Shown piece after piece: positions 35,255 to 43,888 of a DNA stretch of 64,000 nt (positions are counted from its first letter, which is position 1; every line of letters begins with the position of its first letter). Source of the DNA: Enterovibrio calviensis DSM 14347 (lineage in GTDB: Bacteria; Pseudomonadota; Gammaproteobacteria; Enterobacterales; Vibrionaceae); contig NZ_JHZA01000008.1 of assembly GCF_000621165.1 (NCBI RefSeq), positions 124,001 to 188,000 on the forward strand, given 5' to 3'. The translations under genes and the position numbers were made by a program. The notes under the pieces were generated by a model. That model ran no database searches, was not told the origin of the DNA, and worked only from the letters and a program-made list of their open reading frames with translations.

Positions 35255-35413
35255 CTACTTCTGCTCGTCATCAAGTTTCAGCGGTGTCTGATCGTTACCT
35301 TTCGATGCTTTTCCTTCAACGAGGGCATCATCTTTCGACTTTTGTTCGTCTTCTGGCATGATATCGTGCAACATTTGCTGGATCTTTTTGTTACTAATGC
35401 GCTTGTGTCCCAT
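35255..35413 (-). CDS. Small charged protein, 52 residues, unknown function
   Basis: The frame opens MGHKRISNKKIQQMLHDIMP and continues with a Lys/Asp/Glu-rich tail ending LKLDDEQK. The start at 35413 has a near-perfect ribosome binding site AGGAGGATTACA. A strong terminator follows the stop, so signals for an expressed gene are good. There is no signal peptide or membrane helix. The protein would be a soluble, highly charged helix plus a disordered tail. I do not recognise a family. A longer overlapping frame (35278-35526) on this strand is out of phase and lacks such a site. Confidence 0.75.
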   Translation of the reverse strand: MGHKRISNKKIQQMLHDIMPEDEQKSKDDALVEGKASKGNDQTPLKLDDEQK

Positions 35414-35798
35414 TGTAATCCTCCTGATTGATGGTTACCGCTCAGGCACAGATACTGCGTGTGCATTTTTCTAACATTAAAAGTGTAGCAAAGCATAACT
35501 GCATACCAGACGCAGTTTTGACACAATGAGAACTTCGGCAGTCCCTATTGCTCTTTCCTCAACAAAACAAGTAATTAAAATCGCTTTGTCGTTTTAATAA
35601 CCAATTGGAATAAAAAAAATCCTGTTTAGAATTTATTCGAAAAAGTTCCCGCTGTGACTCATATTCAATTGTTAAAGTCTTAAATGTTGCGCACTATGTC
35701 TCTGTACCGATGTAACGATTCGTTGTTTTTCGGCATTGAGGTGCAGCAGCAACAACCTATATAAGTTTTAACAAATAATAGAAAAGAGACGATCAATA
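35414..35798. other. Intergenic region between two divergent small genes
   Basis: About 385 bp, AT-rich, presumably with divergent promoters for the two small genes. I see no other coding signal. Confidence 0.4.
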
Positions 35799-35912
35799 AT
35801 GAGACCCGCTAGCTCACACTCTAGACCTCTGTGCTCTCGTGTTCGACATGGCTTTATCCCAGCTGGAAAGAAAAAATCCGCTGATGACGAAAAAGCAAAA
35901 GGCAACCGTTGA
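35799..35912 (+). CDS. Small basic protein, 37 residues, unknown function
   Basis: Frame MRPASSHSRPLCSRVRHGFI continues PAGKKKSADDEKAKGNR and stops at 35912. A moderate ribosome binding site (AAAGAGACG) precedes ATG 35799. The stop is followed within 25 bp by a strong intrinsic terminator, so a short transcript is well bounded. The N-terminal half is Arg/Ser/Pro-rich with one Cys, and the tail is Lys/Asp-rich. No signal peptide or membrane helix. It may be a real small protein, or the transcript may act as an sRNA with an incidental frame. No family recognised. Confidence 0.55.
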   Translation: MRPASSHSRPLCSRVRHGFIPAGKKKSADDEKAKGNR

Positions 35913-35934
35913 AACGCAGTTTATCGCTTGAATA

Positions 35935-35966
35935 AATAGCTTCTCACTTGAGAAGCTATTTTTTTG
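35935..35966 (+). terminator. Terminator after the 37-residue gene
   Basis: AATAGCTTCTC/GAGAAGCTATT stem with an ACTT loop, followed by a run of seven T. The 270 bp from here to the chitinase start contain no other gene I can support and probably carry the chitinase promoter. Confidence 0.9.
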
Positions 35967-36235
35967 CCTCGATTTTCTCGACATTTCCTACTGATCGACA
36001 TGTCACTTAATTCAATGCAAATAAAAAGCACCCATTTCTGTGACTTGCTGTCGAAAAAATATCCGCAATGTAACGGAGATGTTATTCAAATTTCCCTCAT
36101 CCCTCTAAAACATTTCTTCTTAATTTTGCCTTACTTAGCTTTAACAACAACTATCTAATCAGGGTTAACGAAGATTGACCCATATTCATGCGCTGAATAG
36201 TTAATTCTCGCAATAAATTTTCGAGGTATATTAAG

Positions 36236-38758
36236 ATGAACAAAACGGCTTTTCTTAAGGGGCTGCTTGCCGCCTCTGTGGCAGGGGCGATATCCTCCCC
36301 AGCCCTAGCTGCACCCGGCGCGCCGATCATTGGTTGGGGCGAAACAAATTTCGCCATCATTGAAGTCAATGACGCTGCCACCGCATATAAAGACCTAGTT
36401 ACCGTCAAACCTTTTGCTGAAGTTCCCGTTTCTTGGGACCGTTGGTCAGGTGATCCTGCTGAATCATGGCGTGTGCTTCTAAATGGCGAAGTCGTTTATG
36501 AAGCAAGCGTAACACCGTCAGCAAGCCAAAAAGAATCAGCCATCCTGCAAGTGGCTAAAGGCGGTCAATACGACATGGTTGTTGAGCTTTGTAGTGGCAC
36601 TGGTGCTGCGCAAGCTTGTACACCAAGTGCACCAAAGCAAATTGTTGTGGCAGACACCGACGGTAGTCACCTTGATCCGTTGCCAATGAATGTTGACCCT
36701 AACAATGGCAACTACACAACACCAGCAGACACCGTTGTTGGTGCTTATTTTGTTGAGTGGGGCGTTTACGGCCGAAAATTTGCTGTTGATAAAATCCCAG
36801 CTCAGAACCTGACACACATAATCTATGGCTTCGTCCCTATTTGTGGCAACAACCCTTCTTTGGAAGACGGCCCTCTAGCAGCACTAAACCGTGCGTGTGC
36901 AGGCTTACCAGATTATGAAGTTGTTATTCACGACCCATGGGCTGCAGTTCAAATGCCTCACCCGCAGTCTGGGCAATCATTCTCTTCGTCTTACAAAGGT
37001 ACCTATGGCCAGATCATGGCGCTCAAGCAGCGTTATCCTGATCTGAAAATCCTGCCATCGATTGGCGGCTGGACGCTTTCTGACCCGTTCTACGAGTTTG
37101 GTGATAAGACTAAACGTGACAAATTTGTCGCTTCCGTTAAGCGTTTCCTACAAACGTGGAAATTCTACGATGGTGTAGACATCGACTGGGAATACCCAGG
37201 CGGTTCAGGCGCTAACCCTAACCTTGGTGACTCAGCAAAAGACGGTGATACCTATGCCGTATTGATGCAAGAACTGCGCGCCATGCTGGACGAATTGTCT
37301 GCTGACACAGGCCGCACCTACGAGTTGACCTCAGCCGTTGGCGTTGGTTACGACAAAATCGAAGACGTTAATTATGTAGACGCTGTGCCATACATGGATT
37401 ACATCTTTGCGATGACATACGACTACTATGGCGGTTGGAACAACGTCGTCGGCCATCAAGCTGCGTTGGATTGCGGTACCCACATGTCTGCAGACGAGTG
37501 TGCGGGTAAAGGCTTAGACGCGGAAGGGAAACCACGTAAAGGACCAGCTTACACCACAGTAAACGGCGTTAACCTTCTTCTAGAGAAGGGCGTTCCACCT
37601 CAGAAACTGGTTGTTGGTGCGGCGATGTATGGTCGTGGCTGGACGGGTGTAACCGAAGCAAGCATGTCTGATCCAACTAACCCGATGACGGGCGTAGGTA
37701 ATGGCAAAATCGCGGGTTCTTGGGAAGCAGGCGTCATCGACTATAAAGATGTCGTGTCTGACTACGAGAACAAATCGGGTGTCGTTCTAGGTTATGACGA
37801 ACAAGCTGAAGCTCCTTGGGCTTGGGACCCATCAAACGGTGACCTAGTCACTTACGACAACAAACGCTCTGTCATGGCGAAAGGTGCGTATGTTCGTCAA
37901 AACAACTTTGCAGGTCTATTTGCTTGGGAGATTGATGCGGACAACGGCGATATCCTCAATGCAATGCAAGAGTCACTTGCTACCAATGGCACACAGCCAC
38001 CACGCAACAAAGCACCTGTCGCCAATGCTGGTGCAGATGTAACGGTTGAAGCAGCGAGCATGGTGTCACTAGACGGTTCAGCATCAAAAGATACTGATGG
38101 TCAAGTTGTCGCTTACAGCTGGAAGCAAACTGGCGGTCCATCGGTTGCACTGACTAATGCGAATGCAGTATCCGCTTCTGCTGATATTCCAGCAGTAACC
38201 GTTGATACTCAGTTTGTATTCTCACTAACCATCACTGACAACAAAGGTGCTACCTCTGTTGATACCGTGACAGTGATTGCGAAGAAACAAGGTGGAACTG
38301 AGCCAACAAACACTGCGCCAGTAGCCGCTATCAGCGCGCCAGCCACTGCGAAAGCAGGCGACATGGTGTTAGTTGACGCAAGTGGTTCAAGCGATAAAGA
38401 TAACGACACGCTGACTTACACGTGGGATATCCCTGCGGGAGTTCAAGCAACCGTGAATGGCTCATCGTTGTCATTTGTTGCAGATAGCTACACATCAACC
38501 ACTAACCTTACGTTCTCAGTGACCGTGTCTGATGGCAAGCTTGCAGACAGTGCATCAGCGACAGTTGCAGTGCAAAAAGACGTGACTGACCCAGTCTGTG
38601 CTAACGCATGGGAAGAAGGTGTGGTTTACAACTCTGGTGATGTAGTGACTCAAGGTGGTAAAGAGTACTCAGCCAAGTGGTGGACAACCAATGAAGTACC
38701 AGGAACTACTGGTCAATGGGGTGTATGGAAAGAGTTAGGCGCAGCAAACTGCGGATAA
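36236..38758 (+). CDS. chiA: Secreted family-18 chitinase with PKD and chitin-binding domains
   Basis: Extracellular endo-acting chitinase of 840 residues. Signal peptide 1-26, with cleavage after SSPALA. Residues about 27-155 form the ChiA-type N-terminal Ig-like domain. The GH18 barrel spans about 160-585, with the DxxDxDxE motif D312-GV-D315-I-D317-W-E319; E319 is the proton donor. Two PKD domains follow (about 592-682 and 692-780, NKAPVANAGADVTVEAASM and NTAPVAAISAPATAKAGDM). The C-terminal CBM5/12 chitin-binding module (WEEGVVYNSGDVVTQGGKEY) ends with a Cys. Size and order match marine Vibrio ChiA enzymes. The gene is monocistronic. Confidence 0.95.
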   Translation: MNKTAFLKGLLAASVAGAISSPALAAPGAPIIGWGETNFAIIEVNDAATAYKDLVTVKPFAEVPVSWDRWSGDPAESWRVLLNGEVVYEASVTPSASQKESAILQVAKGGQYDMVVELCSGTGAAQACTPSAPKQIVVADTDGSHLDPLPMNVDPNNGNYTTPADTVVGAYFVEWGVYGRKFAVDKIPAQNLTHIIYGFVPICGNNPSLEDGPLAALNRACAGLPDYEVVIHDPWAAVQMPHPQSGQSFSSSYKGTYGQIMALKQRYPDLKILPSIGGWTLSDPFYEFGDKTKRDKFVASVKRFLQTWKFYDGVDIDWEYPGGSGANPNLGDSAKDGDTYAVLMQELRAMLDELSADTGRTYELTSAVGVGYDKIEDVNYVDAVPYMDYIFAMTYDYYGGWNNVVGHQAALDCGTHMSADECAGKGLDAEGKPRKGPAYTTVNGVNLLLEKGVPPQKLVVGAAMYGRGWTGVTEASMSDPTNPMTGVGNGKIAGSWEAGVIDYKDVVSDYENKSGVVLGYDEQAEAPWAWDPSNGDLVTYDNKRSVMAKGAYVRQNNFAGLFAWEIDADNGDILNAMQESLATNGTQPPRNKAPVANAGADVTVEAASMVSLDGSASKDTDGQVVAYSWKQTGGPSVALTNANAVSASADIPAVTVDTQFVFSLTITDNKGATSVDTVTVIAKKQGGTEPTNTAPVAAISAPATAKAGDMVLVDASGSSDKDNDTLTYTWDIPAGVQATVNGSSLSFVADSYTSTTNLTFSVTVSDGKLADSASATVAVQKDVTDPVCANAWEEGVVYNSGDVVTQGGKEYSAKWWTTNEVPGTTGQWGVWKELGAANCG

Positions 38759-38817
38759 TTCTCCAGCCTCTCACTAGCAGTTGATTGAGAGGCCATCGCG
38801 ACACAGAGAATAGAACC

Positions 38818-38846
38818 AAAAAGGGATGCCTCGGCATCCCTTTTTA
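38818..38846. terminator. Bidirectional terminator, chitinase/moaE
   Basis: GGGATGCC/GGCATCCC stem flanked by A5 and T5 runs between the convergent genes. Confidence 0.9.
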
Positions 38847-38899
38847 TTTATTCGAGCCTGTAACAGATTCTACGTAACTTTCTAACTTACCAACCGAAC

Positions 38900-39340
38900 T
38901 CACCAACGTTTTGCAGCAGCATCATCGCTATCGCGCGCTTCCACCCAACGTTCGTTATCATTCAAGCGTTCTTTCTTCCAAAAAGGAGCCTGTGTTTTTA
39001 AATAATCCATGATGAACTCACATGCTTCGAACGCAGCGTTGCGATGGGCGCTTGTAACACCAACAAACACTATCTGATCACCAATGTTCAGTGCACCTAC
39101 ACGGTGAATAACTCGCACATAAGTCAAAGGCCAGCGAGAGTTTGCTTGCTCAACAATGTCGTTGAGCGATTTTTCGGTCATGCCCGGGTAATGTTCTAGC
39201 GTCAACCCCGTGACATTGTCACCCAAATTCATATCGCGAACTTTACCGACAAACGTAACGATAGCACCGTCGCTATCGCTGGCATTGAGTCGCTGATATT
39301 CATCGGCTATTGAAAAATCATCATGCTGCACTGAAATCAT
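38900..39340 (-). CDS. moaE: Molybdopterin synthase catalytic subunit MoaE
   Basis: With thiocarboxylated MoaD it adds the dithiolene sulfurs to cPMP, forming molybdopterin. The 146-residue protein has the family segments GAIVTFVGKVRD, LEHYPGMTEKSL, VTSAHRNAAFEACEFIMDYL and the catalytic Lys region TQAPFWKKE. Last gene of moaABCDE, starting 3 bp after moaD. Confidence 0.97.
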   Translation of the reverse strand: MISVQHDDFSIADEYQRLNASDSDGAIVTFVGKVRDMNLGDNVTGLTLEHYPGMTEKSLNDIVEQANSRWPLTYVRVIHRVGALNIGDQIVFVGVTSAHRNAAFEACEFIMDYLKTQAPFWKKERLNDNERWVEARDSDDAAAKRW

Positions 39341-39343
39341 TGA

Positions 39344-39589
39344 CTACCCCCCAGTCACAGGTGGGAAGAAAGCAACCTCATCCCCATCTCTGACAGGTGA
39401 TGACAAATCAGAAATGGTTTGGTTTATTGCCACCAGCAACTTTCCGGACTCAAGCGCTAATGACCATTTATCGCCTTTGGCCGCAAGGTGCTGACGAATC
39501 TCTTCTGCCGAAGAAAACTCAGCATCAAGGGTCACTGAAGCTGTGCCTACAAGTTCTTTCACTTGAGCAAAGAAAAACACTTGGATCAT
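39344..39589 (-). CDS. moaD: Molybdopterin synthase sulfur carrier subunit MoaD
   Basis: Ubiquitin-like sulfur carrier, 81 residues. The C-terminus [10 protein letters not shown] ends in the Gly-Gly pair that MoeB adenylates and that later carries the thiocarboxylate. The start overlaps the moaC stop (ATGA), so translation is coupled. Confidence 0.97.
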   Translation of the reverse strand: MIQVFFFAQVKELVGTASVTLDAEFSSAEEIRQHLAAKGDKWSLALESGKLLVAINQTISDLSSPVRDGDEVAFFPPVTGG

Positions 39590-40065
39590 TGTTCCACCTT
39601 AAAGTGACCAGACTTTCCGCCTGTCTTTTCCAGCAAACGCACCTGTCCAATCACCATGTCTTTTTGCACAGCTTTACACATATCGTAAATCGTCAGCGCT
39701 GCAACAGAGGCTGCGGTTAGCGCTTCCATCTCCACACCGGTTTTACCCGAGAGTTTGCAAAGCGATTCGATACGAACTTGTGAGGTTTCAGGCAACGCTT
39801 CGAGAGACACTTCCACTTTGGTAAGCATCAGAGGATGGCACAACGGAATCAAATCCCAAGTACGTTTCGCAGCTTGAATCCCCGCGATACGCGCCGTCGC
39901 AAACACATCACCTTTATGGTGTTGGCCTGAAACAATAAGCTCAAGGGTTTCTGGTGCCATATCAATGTAAGCTTCAGCGCGAGCTTCTCGGACGGTCTCC
40001 GCTTTACCAGACACATCCACCATATTGGCTTCGCCCGACGCATTAATGTGCGTGAACTGACTCAT
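39586..40065 (-). CDS. moaC: Cyclic pyranopterin monophosphate synthase MoaC
   Basis: Converts the MoaA product (3',8-cyclo-GTP) to cPMP. The 159-residue protein shows [18 protein letters not shown], the conserved [15 protein letters not shown] and the C-terminal [20 protein letters not shown]. It starts 3 bp after moaB and overlaps moaD. Confidence 0.98.
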   Translation of the reverse strand: MSQFTHINASGEANMVDVSGKAETVREARAEAYIDMAPETLELIVSGQHHKGDVFATARIAGIQAAKRTWDLIPLCHPLMLTKVEVSLEALPETSQVRIESLCKLSGKTGVEMEALTAASVAALTIYDMCKAVQKDMVIGQVRLLEKTGGKSGHFKVEQ

Positions 40066-40068
40066 GAC

Positions 40069-40581
40069 TTATTGACCGAGGTGCGGCATAAAGTTACATG
40101 GACGGTGGCTTGCATCTAACTGCTGTTTGATGATGCCATTCCAACCCGTGCGACAAGCGCCCGTAGAACCTGGCATACCGAAGATAACCGTGTGGTTCGC
40201 GAAACCCGCAATCGCACGAGATTGAATCGTCGATGTGCCGATTTCTTGGAAAGAAATCGCGCGGAACAACTCACCAAAGCCTTCAACTTCTTTATCGAAA
40301 AGCGGTTTAATCGCTTCTGGGGTGCTATCGCGTGAGGTAAAGCCCGTACCGCCAGTGATCATAATCGCTTGAACATTTTGATCAGCAATCCACTGCGAAA
40401 CAATTGAACGAATTTGATAAATGTCATCAATCACAATTTTTTTATCTGCCAGCGTATGACCCGCTTCTTTCAGCGCATCAACCAGAAACTGACCAGACGT
40501 ATCATTTTCTTCTGTGCGTGTGTCTGAAACCGTCAGTACGGCAATTTTTGCTGGCGAAAATTCAGTAACAGCGTGACCCAT
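40069..40581 (-). CDS. moaB: Molybdenum cofactor biosynthesis protein MoaB
   Basis: MogA/MoaB-fold protein of 170 residues. It has the molybdopterin-binding core ITGGTGFTSRDSTPEAI and GMPGSTGACRTGW. In E. coli MoaB is not essential for cofactor synthesis and MogA does the adenylation; elsewhere MoaB can substitute. Its second place in the operon matches E. coli. Confidence 0.95.
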   Translation of the reverse strand: MGHAVTEFSPAKIAVLTVSDTRTEENDTSGQFLVDALKEAGHTLADKKIVIDDIYQIRSIVSQWIADQNVQAIMITGGTGFTSRDSTPEAIKPLFDKEVEGFGELFRAISFQEIGTSTIQSRAIAGFANHTVIFGMPGSTGACRTGWNGIIKQQLDASHRPCNFMPHLGQ

Positions 40582-40619
40582 AAAATCTAAACCTCAACGA
40601 ATAATGTCAATGAACGGTA

Positions 40620-41606
40620 TTAACCGCCGATGGATGCCAGGTGCGGCGTCATGCCGGTATGCCCCTGATCTAGAAAGTGGCTTTCTTTTTTGTGTGAGAG
40701 CTGGCCTTGAATACGTGCAATCAAAGCAGCCTCTTGCGAGTCTTCTTGCAGCAAATCACGTAGTTCAACACCGTAATCGCCAAAGAGGCACATGTGGAGT
40801 TTACCCAGCGCAGAAACACGTAAGCGATTACAAGAATGACAGAAATCTTTTTTGTACGGCATGATGAGACCAATTTCACCGAGATAGTCAGGGTGACAGT
40901 AGACCTCTGCTGGCCCATCACTCGCCTCTCGCACTTTCATACCCCAACCATTAGCAAGCAGATGATTACGAATAGAAACGCCAGATTGATGGTGTTTTTC
41001 AAAAAGAGAGTCCATCTCACCTGTTTGCATCAACTCGATAAAACGCAATTGGATAGGACGGCTTTTGATCCAACGTAAAAAAGCGGGTAACTCACCACTG
41101 TTTAAGTCTTTCAGCAACACGGCATTGACTTTGACTTGCGAAAATCCCGCATCAAACGCAGCATCGAGCCCTTTCATCACTTGATGAAACTTATTCTCAC
41201 CCGTGATCTGATGGAACATACGAGGGTCAAGGCTATCGATACTGACATTGATGTTAGTTAGGCCCGCATCTCGCCATTCCTGGGCTTTTTGAGCCAAACG
41301 ATAACCGTTTGTCGTCATAGCAACTTTCTCGATGCCTGCTTGGGCCGAGATCATCGAAATAATATCAGTGAAGTCTTTTCTTAAGCTGGGTTCACCACCG
41401 GTGATACGGACTTTTGATGTTCCGCAATCAGCAAACGCCGCAACCACTCGACGCAACTCATCGAGGGAAAGAAAGCTTGAATTCTTCTGGGTAGGTTTAT
41501 AACCATCCGGCAAGCAATAGGTGCACCGAAAGTTACACACGTCTGTAATCGACAACCGCAAGTAGTAAAACTTGCGATCGAAAGAATCTTGAAATTGAAC
41601 AGCCAC
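40620..41606 (-). CDS. moaA: GTP 3',8-cyclase MoaA (radical SAM)
   Basis: First step of molybdenum-cofactor synthesis from GTP. The 328-residue protein has the radical-SAM Cys motif CNFRCTYC, the C-terminal second cluster CHSCNRLR with a later Cys in KLHMCLFG, and the SAM-binding segment [11 protein letters not shown]. It ends in Gly-Gly, as GTP cyclases of this family do. I choose GTG 41606 ([20 protein letters not shown]), which aligns with E. coli [19 protein letters not shown] and has AAGG six bases upstream. A TTG at 41621 lies inside the ribosome-binding segment and is rejected. Expression is controlled by the Moco RNA upstream. Confidence 0.97.
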   Translation of the reverse strand: MAVQFQDSFDRKFYYLRLSITDVCNFRCTYCLPDGYKPTQKNSSFLSLDELRRVVAAFADCGTSKVRITGGEPSLRKDFTDIISMISAQAGIEKVAMTTNGYRLAQKAQEWRDAGLTNINVSIDSLDPRMFHQITGENKFHQVMKGLDAAFDAGFSQVKVNAVLLKDLNSGELPAFLRWIKSRPIQLRFIELMQTGEMDSLFEKHHQSGVSIRNHLLANGWGMKVREASDGPAEVYCHPDYLGEIGLIMPYKKDFCHSCNRLRVSALGKLHMCLFGDYGVELRDLLQEDSQEAALIARIQGQLSHKKESHFLDQGHTGMTPHLASIGG

Positions 41607-41610
41607 AAAA

Positions 41611-41695
41611 CACCTTTCCAAATACGGGAGACGGACACATTTCTATGGCCGCCCTGGTGACATAATGTCACGGCCTAGCACCCATATTCAGGTGA
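41611..41695 (-). promoter_or_regulatory. Moco RNA motif (molybdenum-cofactor riboswitch candidate)
   Basis: The moaA leader matches my recollection of the E. coli moaA Moco element closely. Shared blocks include CACCTG, GGCCGTGACA, CACCAGGGCGG and CTCCCGTATTTGGAAAGGTG. The 5' CACC...ATATGGG pairs with the 3' CCCGTATT...AAGGTG. That long stem contains the moaA ribosome binding site, so cofactor binding would hide it. Further conserved-looking bases upstream to about 41760 may belong to the leader. Confidence 0.88.
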
Positions 41696-41769
41696 ACTTA
41701 GCGAACTAGGCTTCGGAGTCATTGAAGTAAGAGGCACGTTTTAAACAAAACCTCAAACCAGTAGGGTTA

Positions 41770-42269
41770 ATTTAGCAAACTATGTCATCTATTAACAATA
41801 AACGAGGGGCACTTTTGTCTTGAGAAGGCATTTTGATAACTAATTGCTTACCGTCTCAAAACACAAACAGACCTAACACTCAACCTTAAAGCACAATTTG
41901 TCTTCGATCTATACACTGGCAGTTTCTATGCCCAAATGAGATGAAGAAGCTTTTTTCCTTCATTGTGATGAACAAGGCTTACACTTTAAGAGTATTGTGC
42001 CAGCCAATCGTTAGCATTTTGGTTTTCAAAATTTGCAGTTTTGAAATGCAATTTGCAATGACCACCAGACAAGACGCAGAAACTGGGCGTAGTTTAGTAG
42101 GCATTGAATTTGCAGTATGGATTGAAAGACACAGGTATCTAAGTAGTTCCGGTACTTCCCGAGTCAGCCACATATCACTCGGGGTATAAACCAATGACAA
42201 TAATGCGCAGCATACATAGGCAACTAGCCAACATAACAATCGCTGCAAGCATATGACTGGGAGCTCTCG
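41770..42269. other. Non-coding region between moaA leader and LON-domain gene
   Basis: About 500 bp with no supported gene. Frames at 41941-42189 (+) and 41979-42248 (-) overlap each other and match nothing I know. The region carries one near-match to a LuxO operator at 42046-42058 (listed separately). Confidence 0.4.
42046..42058. promoter_or_regulatory. LuxO-like operator, one mismatch
   Basis: ATGCA-ATT-TGCAA against the LuxO consensus TTGCA-N3-TGCAA. It lies 210 bp before the LON-domain gene. No sigma54 promoter with correct spacing was found beside it, so a regulatory role is uncertain. Confidence 0.3.
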
Positions 42270-42836
42270 ATGGCAATCACACTACCAATCTTGTTTAATA
42301 ATCGTCATATCTTACCTTCTGGCCGTCTTCCGCTTCGCGTGGTGCAAGGAGAACAACTCAATACCGTGAAATATGCCATGCAGCACGGTTTGGATCTTGG
42401 CGTTTGCATGGATGAAACCAGCCCTATTGGCGCTGGCATCGGAACACGAGTGACGATTGAAGACTTCAACATGGCCAGTGACGATGGCGCTTTGACAATC
42501 ACCGTATGTGGTCATGAGAGCTTTGTGATTGATAACATCAAAGAAAATGACTCAGGGATATTGGAAGCACAATGCCAGCCTTTACCTAAATGGCCAGAGC
42601 GTGCAGTGAGCAACGATGCAGCCCCATTGGCAGAACGACTACAAATCATGTTCGACAGATACCCTGAACTCAGCTCTCTTCACAAGGCGCCAAATTTCGA
42701 TAACTTGAGCTGGTTGTGCCAACGCTGGTTGGAGCTATTGCCTATTCCAGCCAGTGAGAAGCAGGTGCTAATGGCGGCGAACTCTTGCAGCGATACCGCT
42801 GAATATCTTCTGAGCTTGATGAAAGACCCCCACTAA
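42270..42836 (+). CDS. LON substrate-binding-domain protein
   Basis: A 188-residue protein resembling the N-terminal substrate-binding domain of Lon protease, without the ATPase or protease parts. Supporting segments are LPILFNNRHILPSGRLPLRV near the start and VCMDETSPIGAGIGTRVTIEDF (strand and glycine pattern of the LON domain). The C-terminal half is helical (ERLQIMFDRYPELSSL, LCQRWLELLPI). Ribosome binding site GGGAG precedes ATG 42270. Stand-alone LON-domain proteins are common beside yvcK-luxUO in vibrios, as I recall; their function is not established. Confidence 0.8.
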   Translation: MAITLPILFNNRHILPSGRLPLRVVQGEQLNTVKYAMQHGLDLGVCMDETSPIGAGIGTRVTIEDFNMASDDGALTITVCGHESFVIDNIKENDSGILEAQCQPLPKWPERAVSNDAAPLAERLQIMFDRYPELSSLHKAPNFDNLSWLCQRWLELLPIPASEKQVLMAANSCSDTAEYLLSLMKDPH

Positions 42837-42854
42837 ACATCCTCACTTTTCTAG

Positions 42855-42885
42855 AAAAGATCAGATGAAATCTGGTCTTTTTTTT
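42855..42885 (+). terminator. Terminator after the LON-domain gene
   Basis: AAAAGATCAGAT/ATCTGGTCTTTT stem with a GAA loop and a run of eight T. Confidence 0.88.
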
Positions 42886-42994
42886 CGTTTCTCGTGATCT
42901 AAAAATCAAAACAATCAATGAAAAGCAGAAGATTGTGACAGTTTTTACGATCTATGCCTTATTATTTCTATATACAACAACAAAAGTAATTGCG

Positions 42995-43888
42995 ATGACG
43001 ACCAACAAAAACAATCAAACAATCGTAGCTATCGGCGGTGGGCATGGGCTTGGACGTATGCTTTCAGCACTGAGCGAGTACGGGGAAAATGTTACGGGTA
43101 TTGTCACTACCACTGACAATGGCGGCTCAACAGGCAGAATTCGCGCCTGTCAGGGGGGTATTGCTTGGGGAGACACCCGCAATTGCATCAATCAGCTCAT
43201 TACTGAGCCCTCCATCGGTTCAATGATTTTCGAGTATCGATTCAAGGGAAATGGCGAGCTAGACGGTCATAACCTAGGGAATCTTATGTTGACTGCGCTT
43301 GATAATCTGTCGATTCGACCATTAGAAGCCATCAACCTAATTCGTGACATGCTGAAAGTAACCACTAACATTGTTCCCATGTCTGAGCACCCCGCTGACC
43401 TTGCCGCACAAACCAGAGCCGGGGTCGTGATCTCAGGTGAAACTGACGTAGATGATTTGCCCGAGCCACCCGCGAGGCTCATGCTTGATCCCGTTGTTCC
43501 AGCAACCAAAGAAGCGGTATCTGCAATCAACGATGCCGATCTGGTGATACTGGGCCCTGGTAGTTTCTTAACCAGCATCATGCCACCTCTTTTACTGCCA
43601 GAGATCAGTCGCGCACTCAAGCAAACCCAAGCCAAAGTTGTGTTCGTTCGAAACCTTGGAAAAGAAACAGGACCTGCTGGCGCGATGTCGTTAAAAACGA
43701 TGCTTTCTTGGTGTGAACGTTCAATGGGAGGCAGAGCGATTGATATTGTTTTGGGCCCAGACTTGGACGACGAACTTGAGGACAGTTATCAGCAGGTGGT
43801 TGAGGACCTTGCGTCCGCCAACCACCAGTGGAGGCATGATAGAGACAAGTTGTCTCTATCTATCAAAAAGATCTTGTCTGCTAGCTAA
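42995..43888 (+). CDS. yvcK: YvcK/CofD-family gluconeogenesis-factor-like protein
   Basis: A 297-residue Rossmann-fold protein of the CofD/YvcK family. It has the glycine loop IVAIGGGHGLGRMLSAL, the TTTDNGGSTGRIR segment and the DLVILGPGSFLTSIMPPLL motif. In Bacillus YvcK binds UDP-sugars and affects cell shape and growth on gluconeogenic carbon; its role in Vibrio is unclear. I choose ATG 42995 (MTTNKNNQTIV), as the frame upstream lacks similarity. The 3' end overlaps convergent luxU by 33 bp. Confidence 0.92.
   Translation: MTTNKNNQTIVAIGGGHGLGRMLSALSEYGENVTGIVTTTDNGGSTGRIRACQGGIAWGDTRNCINQLITEPSIGSMIFEYRFKGNGELDGHNLGNLMLTALDNLSIRPLEAINLIRDMLKVTTNIVPMSEHPADLAAQTRAGVVISGETDVDDLPEPPARLMLDPVVPATKEAVSAINDADLVILGPGSFLTSIMPPLLLPEISRALKQTQAKVVFVRNLGKETGPAGAMSLKTMLSWCERSMGGRAIDIVLGPDLDDELEDSYQQVVEDLASANHQWRHDRDKLSLSIKKILSAS

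Noticed and set aside
35278..35526. 82-residue minus-strand frame near 35.4 kb
   Set aside because: It overlaps, out of phase, the 52-residue frame, which has a near-perfect ribosome binding site and a terminator. The longer frame has no such start.
41941..42248. Overlapping open frames on both strands upstream of the LON-domain gene
   Set aside because: Neither has a convincing ribosome binding site or recognisable product, and the sequence looks like a regulatory spacer.
41770..42269. Possible second qrr gene near the LuxO-like site at 42.05 kb
   Set aside because: I scanned both strands for the Qrr core (CCTAGCCAACTGACG) and for a sigma54 promoter with correct spacing and found neither.
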